Part shown: positions 1-9,100 of the stretch, piece after piece
Numbering within the stretch: the first letter of the stretch is position 1
Layout of the letters: each line of letters opens with the position of its first letter
Assembly (NCBI GenBank): GCA_023101725.1
Contig: JALJCO010003975.1
Location: 222,669 to 286,668, forward strand
DNA length: 64,000 nt
Direction: 5' to 3'
Source: Atherinomorus stipes
Lineage: Eukaryota; Chordata; Actinopteri; Atheriniformes; Atherinidae
Position numbers and translations under genes: made by a program
Notes under the pieces: generated by a model
Told to the model about the DNA's origin: nothing
The model's input: only the letters and a program-made list of their open reading frames with translations
The model's database searches: none

Positions 1-659
1 TATATATTTATTTTCTTAGAATGAGTCATTTATATCTACCTGCTGGGCGGTGCATACATGGAGGCCGCCATATTTGTTTCACCATTTTTACTACGGTGTC
101 CCTCTGAACTTTAAAGCTGCTGTACCAGCTTTGTTTAATGGGAGTTATAGCACTGTTTGGGATCAGTAATGCCTTAAAAGACATAAAAATAGTTACTCAT
201 AGTACAGTCATGGATACAGGTGAGACCACTGGATCCACTCACAGAGGAAAATATCTTTATGTCTGGGAGAATTTTGGCCACTAGCGGCCACCATACATTC
301 ACAACAGTGCTTGGAATATGAAGTCATTAGAAAGAAAATATCTTTTCTTTTAAATACCCGTCTTTACCACTAGATGTCAGTAATTCCTACACCCTGTACC
401 TTTAAAGGTACAGTATGTAAGAATTACTGACATTTAATTCTTGGGTATAGTAATGGGTATAGTAATAACTTCATATGCCAAGTACTGTTGTGAATGTACG
501 TTGGCCGTCAGTGGCCAAAATTCTCCCAGACATAAAGATATTTTCCTCTGTGAGTGGATCCAGCTGTGTCAGGTGTACCTGTGATTGTACCACGTGTAAC
601 TACTTTTAATGTCTTTTATGGCATTACTTATCCAAACAGTGCTATAACTCCCATTTATT
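1..659. repeat. Foldback (inverted-repeat) non-autonomous element
   Basis: Two long arms, about 137-345 and 440-657, are imperfect reverse complements; both carry the words GGATCCACT, CAGACATAAAGATATTTTCC and TATAGCACTGTTTGG. The centre (375-432) is itself palindromic around ACCTTTAAAGGT, as if two TTTAAAGG-ended elements sat head to head. The left part (1-136) matches 13,310-13,595 in reverse complement, so this is an interspersed family. No coding capacity is seen. The class is uncertain, and the element may begin before base 1. Confidence 0.75.
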
Positions 660-1068
660 CATTTATTCGTACTGTAAAAATATAAAGTCAATTTAGACAA
701 ACAATAAAAAAATGATCTTTTAAAAAATAATCTTATTATTTCAGGAAAAAAAAAACAACAAATGTCTTTTTTGTGTGGAAAATAATTGTTATTTCAGAGA
801 AAATAGACCTTTTCCCCACTAAGTGAATGCAATGCACTTTCATAAAGAATGACATGCCAATTTTGGACAAATTGTCTCTATTTTTCCTGCTGTTTGGCTA
901 CCTCAAGAGTTTACTTTAACAATGAGCTCCACGGTTGATGTGATTTGTTAAAGATCACCAGTTAGCAACAGTAAAATACTTTATGCAAAGTATTTTATTT
1001 ACAGGCACAACCACGTTTCATCTGTGGTTTTTTGTGCAAAAAAGCATCCGCTGCATCAGTACAGAATA
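660..1068. other. AT-rich stretch, nothing recognised
   Basis: Homopolymer-rich AT DNA with no open frame of note. It is probably part of an upstream intron of the kinase gene. Confidence 0.5.
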
Positions 1069-2247
1069 GGTTTAGGGCCACTGAAGAAAAAAAAAAAAAA
1101 AAAAATCTGAGAAAACAAAGTTAAAATTTGGACTTAAAGGTTGAATATGGAATACGGTCAGAACAGCGACATCACGTGTGTCTAGGTTGTAGTTGCAACG
1201 GCAGAAAAACAACTCCAGCCGCTGGGATGCCAGGCTCACTGCTGATACGCAAGTGACCAACAGTCTGCAGCATGTCCAACAAGTAACGCAGAGGAGTTTA
1301 TAACTGACATCTAACGTTAGCCATGTTAGCAAACAAGCTAGCTTACCGATCCAGGAGAAAAGTCGCCATTTCCGTGTTTTACTCCGTGGAAAACGTTTAT
1401 ATGGGTCCATTTAGTGAAGTCTTCACCTAAATTTACTCCAGGTTTTGCTCTTCTCAGGTCACTCCTCCTCAGAAACAGATAACAATATCTCCAGGGCTCT
1501 GAAGCAGCTGCTTCACTGGTCGTCTCTACGGTTTTCCCCTGTACAAGCCTGACTATGACCGAAATATTGTGTCCACACAGAGATTGTGTTTGGCAACCTG
1601 CAATGGCGGCGTGTATTGGCTTATAGACATAAATAAAATGCCATTATCGATCCCGATAATGGCATTTTAAATTTTCAATTCTTGAAAAAAAAAAAACGGA
1701 ATTCTGACAAATTCACATTTTAAATTTTCAATTCTTGAAAAAAAACGGAATTTCTGACTTTTTTTCCTGAGAATTCTGAGATTAAAGTCAAAATTCTCAG
1801 AAAAAAGTTAGAATTCTCAGAATTCTGACCTTTTCAGAAATTGGAAAAACTCCCACCATTTTTTTTATGTTCTGGAAAAAAGTTAGGATTCTGGAATTGA
1901 AGTCAAAATTCTGAATGTTTTTCTGAAAATTCTGACTTTTCAGGAACATTAAAGACTTTTTTTCAAGAGGTTTTTTTTTTCCAATTCCTGAAAAAAGTCA
2001 TAATTCTGACTTTAATCTCAGAATTCTGGCATATTTTCAGATCATTAAAAGAGTTTTTCTCAGGAGGTTTTTGTTTTTCAATTTCTGAAAAAAAAAAAAA
2101 AAAAATCATTCAGTCAGAATTTCCCCCCAATTTTTTTTTTATGTTATGGAAAAAGGTTAATTCTTAGATTACAGTCAGAATTCTGACTTTTTTTTTTTCT
2201 CAGAATTTCATTTTTTCCCCAGTGGCCCTAATCCTCTTCCGTACATC
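1069..2247. repeat. Palindromic-word array element, copy 1 (with nested insertion)
   Basis: The left end has AGGGCCACTGAAGAAAA and the right end has its complement, CAGTGGCCCTAATCCTCTTCC, so the ends are inverted. The interior (1,641-2,215) is a degenerate array of TCAGAATTCTGA-type words, A-runs and TTCTGGAAAAAAGT spacers. The array is interrupted by another interspersed element at 1,136-1,640. The same family recurs at 6.8, 9.3, 15.2 and 20.3 kb. Confidence 0.7.
1136..1640 (-). mobile_element. Interspersed element with exon-1-like ATG, copy 1
   Basis: This 0.5-kb segment is the reverse complement of 23,690-24,195, with only scattered differences. On the minus strand both copies keep a short ATG-started exon (1,369 down to 1,347) ending in a good GTAAGC donor, just upstream of CTAGC/GTTAGC-rich DNA. 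The peptide would be MATFLLDR. A longer overlapping frame is also open in both copies, but high copy identity alone explains that. It looks like a deletion derivative that keeps the promoter and first exon of a larger transposon of unknown class. Here it is nested inside a palindromic-array element. Confidence 0.6.
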
Positions 2248-3004
2248 TGAGTAGTGCTTCCCATCATCCTCTGAAAAAAAAACTGTATCTATTTTTAGCT
2301 TACCGAGAGAAATACTTTTTAAAAATGTATTGACTAAATGCAGAAAAATCAGTCTATTAACTGTTTATTAACACTAAGCTGCTGAACATTGCAAACATTA
2401 TTTCCTGTAGCTGTCAGCACGTCTGCAATGACCTCAGCATGACCTTGTAAACGCATTTCTAGCTGCAATTGCATTACATAGGATCTATTGTTCGAATGGA
2501 GGAGCATTGAAATTTGCAAAGTATTTTGTCAAACTAGTGCAACTTTAACACATCTTATGTAGCTGTTTGCAGACTTTTGAGTTCGTATCAGAGTGTTGGG
2601 AGGAGATGTGCTGCTACAGCCTGACGGGTGCCATCTCAGCTTCTATTTTATCTGCACATTCGTTCATCTCCTGAAAGGTGTTTTATCTCCCTCACACACT
2701 CTTCCCTGTGAAGAATGCGTTATATATAGTGGTTTCTGTGTGAACTGTACCCACGGGCTAATTTTCTTTTAGAGTTAATGGAGGCGCCAACTAGAAAAAG
2801 TGGATTGAAGCTTCATGAAACGTATCTGTCACGAGTCAGTTAAAGGTCTCTGAGTCGGAGATGATTGCAGGGCTGTGTTGATTTGTTGGTGAAACCTCGC
2901 TTTTATTCTGCTCACCTCATTAGAGTGCATTTAAGCAGAAGGCATGCTGATAATCTACAAGCTCGTAATAATTTCAACCTGTTTTTTCTTCTTTTTCTCC
3001 ACAG
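2248..3004. other. Intronic sequence upstream of first visible kinase exon
   Basis: Unique-looking sequence ending in a pyrimidine tract and the CCACAG acceptor at 3,004. No exon coding for SH3, kinase, zipper or CRIB sequence is visible here, so those exons must lie before the window. Confidence 0.6.
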
Positions 3005-3176
3005 TTAGTCCGAGTGACAACAGCAGAGCGTTTGGACTCAGCTCGCTCTGGCCTTTGGAGACCCCCTCTCTTAAACAAGCCAACGGGGACCTGAGGTTGA
3101 GCCCCCACTGGAGGCCCCAGAGCCCAAAGAGTCCCAAAAGCCCTAAAGTCCTGCGCCTGAGCCCCCAGGAGAGCAG
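3005..3176 (+). CDS. map3k11: MLK exon a (partial gene, internal exon)
   Basis: The acceptor is CTCCACAG, ending at 3,004; the donor is GAGCAG followed by GTTTGC at 3,177. The exon starts with the last two bases of a split codon and ends after two bases of the next. It encodes a Ser/Pro-rich linker with SPHWRPQSPKSPKSPK and LRLSPQES. The next intron is only 75 bp. Confidence 0.85.
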
Positions 3177-6100
3177 GTTTGCCGTTTTCCTTTCCACATT
3201 TAAATTTGGCGACTCCCTGCTGGTTGTGATTTAGACTCTGCTTGCTTTCAGCCTGTCCATGAGAGCCAAGCTCCTGGAGTCAGACAGCAACGACAGCGGA
3301 GAGTTCAAGGATGACTTTGAGGAGTACCGGCCCTCCACTCCAACCCCCGCTCAGAACGGTACCGCGCCCTCCGTCAGCCTCGCCTCCAACCACAGTTACA
3401 TTTCACATGAGCGGCACAAGTGTGACTAGGAGCTGGATAGGGATGTTCGATTCTCTTAATCTCAGATATCAACCGATACCGATATATGCAACTTTGAGGT
3501 TGTATCTCTCATATTTTGAGGGCGACAAAATTATTCATACCTTCCCATTAAAGACGGAAAAACAGCAGCTGTCTGTGAAATAAGTTAAAATTGACATAAG
3601 TAATAATAAATAAAAAATCTATACACACTCAAAAATAGAGGTATGAGACAGGAACGTTTCTGTACCTGTAGGTACATTTTTTACAAATGTTCTCTCTAAA
3701 GTACAATATTGGTCTTTATGAGGCCAGAAGTACCTATATACTATGAAAAAGGGTCCAAAGTAATATAAAGTACAAATTTGTACCATTTCAACCCTAAGGG
3801 TACCTGCAGCATTGAAAAATATGTGTAGCTTGTAAAATAACTATAAATAGCAGTCCTTCTAAACAGTCGTATAATTATAGTTATTATATTATGATTTTCA
3901 TTATAATCATAGTAATAATTACATGTATAATTATGTTATGTGTTTGGCCTAATATTTATATAATAATTATTCATTTATTATTAGCATCTTTGATTGTTGT
4001 CATAATCTTTATTTTATTTACTTTTATTCATCATTTTTAATTGGTTTAATTGTATTTTATTAACTCATACAGCTTGATGAGGTACAAAAATGGACCAGGA
4101 CCGAATGGTCAGAAAGGAACACCCCCAGCGACAAGCTTTGTACCCTTTTAAGTACAAATTGGTACCTCTATTTTTGAGTGTGTAAGATTCATGACATTGA
4201 CTCCCAATTGTGGTTCAAAAGAAATATTAAAAACAAACACACAAAAAATGAAACAAGTAAACAAACATCATGGGGCTCCGAAGCTAATTTATTTACTTTG
4301 AGGCAATCACTACAGTCAGGTGTTTTCTGTAATGTTCGATAAGATTTGTGCACCTGTTGACAGGTATGTTGGTCCACTGTTCATTGGCAAGGTGCTCTAA
4401 ATTGTCTTGGACAGTTTCATTTGTTTATTTTTTAAAAAATGTTTTCAACTACAATTCAAAAGCAATATTTTATTTCACTGTAAATTTCTATTTATAATTA
4501 GTTTCTTTAGTTTCCTGTTATTTGAATAACTGTTGTGAAATTAGCTTTTTTTTTTTAATGGAAGGGTGTGAATAATTTTGAGGAAGACTGTATATTCTCT
4601 CGGAGCAGAATATAGTTGTATTTCTCAAAACATGAGATACAGCCTCACAGTTCTCTGCATAGATCGGTAGATATCAAATGTTGGAACTTTAGAGTTGGAC
4701 AATATCGGATATCAGTAAAAAAGTCAATATCGAACATCCCTCATGCTGAGTCGTCCTTTTCTGTCTTGTACTTCTGTCCTCTTAAACTGGTCTCTGTCTG
4801 CAGGCTCCTCGGTGAAGGACAGCCTGCGTCTTCCTCCCTCTGACTCTGGCAGCGAGGATGGGAACAGCTCCCCCGCTGGCTCCCCCATGCCTGAGCGGGG
4901 GTGTCATAGCGGGATGGTTAAGAACACACACCGGGCCCTGCTGGGTAGCGGCTCCCTCTTGGCCTCCATAGGACTTGGTCGGTGTCTGGACATCCCCCCC
5001 AGGGTACCCCCTCGAACTAACCCCCCTTCTTTGGAGGACCGCAACTTCTCCGAACTTGAGATTTCCCACCCCAGGCCCTTAATTTCCGACCCCCCAGTAG
5101 TGGACGACCTTATCACCTTCTCCACCTCTGAGCCGCTTCCCAGACCGCTTCTGGAATTAGCCCTGCAGTACCAAGAACTAAAACCTTTGCCCCTGACGCC
5201 GCCGCCGCCAAACCCCCGCGAGCGGGGCCCCAGGACGCCGCAAACGCCCCAGAGTCCTCACAGCCCCGGGACCCCGGTGCTCCAGGACAGGGCCAGTCCA
5301 GGCGAGTGGACCGTGAGCTCCATTTCCAGCAACGGGGAAGTCGGCTACGAGGCCTGGGAAAACGGCTCCGACAGGAGGAGGAGGTCCAGCCACGGCCTCC
5401 ATGCTTCCCAGCTAGGTCTGTTTACCTTGTTTACATGTAAACAAATACCTGTCCAGCCGCTAAACAGAAGATTCAGTCAGGTTGAGTCATGGTAGAACAG
5501 GAAATTGGAATATTTTAGCCCCTGCAAGTTTAATTATGCCGTTTTTTAATCTATCTCCTCTATGTGTCCCTGCTTAATTAAGTGCAATGCTAAATCACCA
5601 GAGAGCTCCTTTAAAGTACAGCCTGTGTCACTGATTTGCTTTTTAATTTAAGCGCATGATTCATCTGCAATTCCTGCCTGAACATGTTACAGGAGGCTCC
5701 GCGCTGAAATCGGAAATTTTGATTTATGTACCTGCTCAGCATGACAATGTTCCCTCACCATTCTTGGAGAATTATTATTGTGGCTTTCTTTTAGCAAGGT
5801 TTTTTTTTTTTTTTCTTCCTTCCAACACGAGGGATTCTTCAATATTCAAATAGCAGAAGAAGAAAGCTTTGTTACATCAAAGCTTTCTTCTTCTGCTATT
5901 TGCATATCTCAGGTAACAGCCGGCCCTCGGTGCTTCTCTGCTAATACTTGCTAAGCAAAGCTAGCATCACATCTTCTGTTGCTGTCGCCCTATTTTATGA
6001 GGCAGAGAGAGTTTTTATTGGAAAGTTAAAGGTAAATGCAAAACATGAGATGGTGCAGGTGAGGTCAGAGAGGTACTAGAAGAACCGGCGTCTTCCTCAA

Positions 6101-9100
6101 AAAAAACCCCCATTCCCAAACAGTTGGGATGCAGTGTAGATCTTATCAACTCGTATTTTATTCCCAGTAGAACTTAGACAACATATTAGATATGAAACTC
6201 AGTCATTTTATCATTTTGAGGAAAATATGAGTTGATTGTGATTCTGATGGCACCAACACATCTGTAAAAAGTAGTTTCAGGGTGATGTTTACCATTGTGT
6301 AGCATCCCCTCTTATTTTATCAACTGTAAACAACTGTCCACTGATAACAAGCTGGATGCTCCCGCTCCTCTTTCATGGTTTCTAAAGAGAATTTCATACA
6401 GTTCGGTCCGAATGTTTAGGCGCACTCCCACTAAATGGAAAAATCAGCTGAAATTGACAAAAGTGATAATAAATAAAATATTTATGAAAATCATGACATT
6501 GATTTTGAATCCTGGTTCAACAGAAATATTAAAAGCAAACACACAAAAAATGAACAAGCAAATAAGTATGATGTGGCTTCTGAACTAAACTGTTGAGCAA
6601 CACTTTGAGCCAATCACTGCAATCAAGTGTTTTCTGAAGCGTCCAATCAGACTTCTGCACCTGATGACAGGTATTTTGGTCCACTGTTCATTAGCAATGT
6701 GCTCTAATTTGTCTGGGACAGTTTTTTTTTAATTATTATTTTTGAAAACCACAATTCAAAATCAATGTTTTATTTTACTAATTATAATTTCGGAAAATAC
6801 GGAAGAGGATTAGGGCCACTAAAGAAAAAAAAAAAAGATTCTGAGAAAAAAGTCAGAATTCTGACTTTAATCTCAGAATTCTAATTTTTCAGAAATTCTG
6901 AGATTAAAAAGAAAAAAACTCCAGATTTTTCTTTCTTAAATGTCCTGGGGAGAAGTCAGAATTCTCAGATTAAAGTCAGAATTCTGACGTTAATCTGAGA
7001 ATTCTGATGTTTTTCAGAAATTTACCAAAAACCTCCTGGATTCTGTTTTTTTTTTCTTTTTAATGTAATGTTACTGGAAATCAAAATTCTCAATTTTCCT
7101 TCTTTTTTCTTTTTCTTTTTTTAAAAAATTATGTTTTTTAAAAATATTTTGGAAAATCTGAATTCTACATTTTTGTCTCGGAATTCTGACTTTAATCTCG
7201 GAATTCTGACTTTTAAGCAGAAATTGAAAAAAAAAATCTCTAGATTTAAAAAAAAATATTCTGGAAAAAGGTCATAATTCTTCACTTTTGTGTCAAAATT
7301 CTGACTTTAATATAAAAATTCTGTTTTCAGAAATAAAAAAAAATCTCCCAGTTTTATTTAACATTTTGGAAAAAATCTGAATTCTAAATTTTTGTCTCAG
7401 AATTCTGACCATTTTCAGAAATTGAAAAAGAAAATCTCCCCCGATTTTTTCTTTTTTTCTTCGTGTTCTGCAAAAAAAACTCCCAAACAGAACTGCTGAT
7501 AGCAGTGCTATCCTTTGCTAGCGTTAGCAGGCTAAAGCTAGTTAACAATCTACAACATTTCAACCTAGCTGCTTAGTGTGTTTCCTCAAACAGCTAACAA
7601 GCTACGCAGCTTAGTGCCATTTTCACTAAGCAGTAGTGGGTAGATAGTTACAAAAAAAGATAGCATTGATACCAATGTTGATAGCGATATCGGTCAATAC
7701 TAGTGCAAAAAATATTGATACTTCAGTGTAAGGCTTGAAAAATATTTGATGGATTCATTTCACAACTACTGTATGACAAGGACCCCCATATTTCCTAAAT
7801 CAGCTTCTCTCACCAAGATCTTGCTAGATTTCATAAAGAAAAAACAATACCGATATTTACGGATATCACATTTTACTGCTGTTATTGGCTGATAATATCG
7901 GCCATCCCTATGTAAATCAATGAATTCTGTAATTTAGAGTCTAAACAGCATCCCGACTCATTTGTAACTGGGGTCATAGTTCAGTAATTTACGTGCAGAG
8001 CGATGCAGCGAGTAGGATGTAAGCTAACTGCATGTATGTACGCATCATGTTTGACAGGACCCATGCTGGAAATATCACAGTCAACAGGGATTAGCATTCA
8101 TTTTCCTTACAGATGCATTTAATGTGGCACGTTTTGCTTTTTTGTTTTCAAGTCATGCATCATGTAAAGTATTCACATTTACCCCCTCCCCTCCAGAAAA
8201 GTTGATCTGCATTTCTTAGAAGCCTGGCGCAACCGTAGCGCTTTAATGATGCGAGAATCGCTTGTTTCAAGAGCGAGTGGGCTCTAGGAGGCCTGTGGTA
8301 GCATTTCACACTCTGTATCTGGTCCGATTGACTCACAAAGCGCTGGATTCTCCACAGAGAGGATCTCAGAGCTCTGCCCTCGGGTACCCAGCAGACGTGC
8401 GCTGCCTATTCTGCTGCTAACAGCCGTAATCTCACCAGCCGCCTGTGCTCATCACATCAGAGAAACAGAATCAAGGAAAAAAAGGCTACGTGTAATTAAA
8501 CAGTGAAATGTTTCAGCTAAACATCTTATTATGTGTATTGACTGTAATGACTCAGATGCATAGACAGACTGCCACAAGGTTGCTGGCAGCGGCTTTCAGA
8601 GGATTCCTTCACCGGCTTTCTTTTTTTAATTTTCGGCCGCGCTCATGTGACTCCAGATTGCTCTCCCTTTTTGTCAGCTGAACAGCTCAGCCGCCTTAGA
8701 GAGTAGCTGTTGATGTAAATAATGCCATTTGGCAGACACATCACTGTTTAGAAATAGCAAATGTTTATTCAGAGTGATTTATCCCATCTTTAATGTTCTT
8801 GTCAGTGCTAATTTGCACTTTGTCTATCGCTGCTGCAGCCTCATCAACTAGTTATGCAGCAGTATGGTACACTTAATTTACACTAATTGTATCAGCAATC
8901 TTCACTTGTTATTGTGCTTTTTTTATTTCTGCAGCTGCCATGTTTCATGTTTGTGTTTCATCAGTTTTGCTTCACAGGTTTGCTGGTTTTGCAGAATTAA
9001 ATGCATGTGAGGAGTTTAGGGTTGAGGGGAGCAGCAACACCACAGCAGCCAGAAAGACTCGGCTTAAAATGATGAGTTTCAAATATAGAATTTGTTCTTG

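Larger units (their letters stand above)
3439..4741. mobile_element. Outer element of a three-level nest (hAT-like foldback)
   Basis: The ends are inverted: AGGGATGTTCGA at 3,439 and TCGAACATCCCT ending at 4,741. Sub-terminal arms also fold: TTGAGGTTGTATCTC is mirrored by GAGATACAGCCTCA near 4,635. The AGGGATGT..ATATCGG ends resemble the TATCGG-rich elements at 17.4, 49.7 and 63.7 kb. I call it hAT-like only on end style; no convincing 8-bp target duplication is seen. The element is split by a second transposon at 3,519-4,592. Confidence 0.65.
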
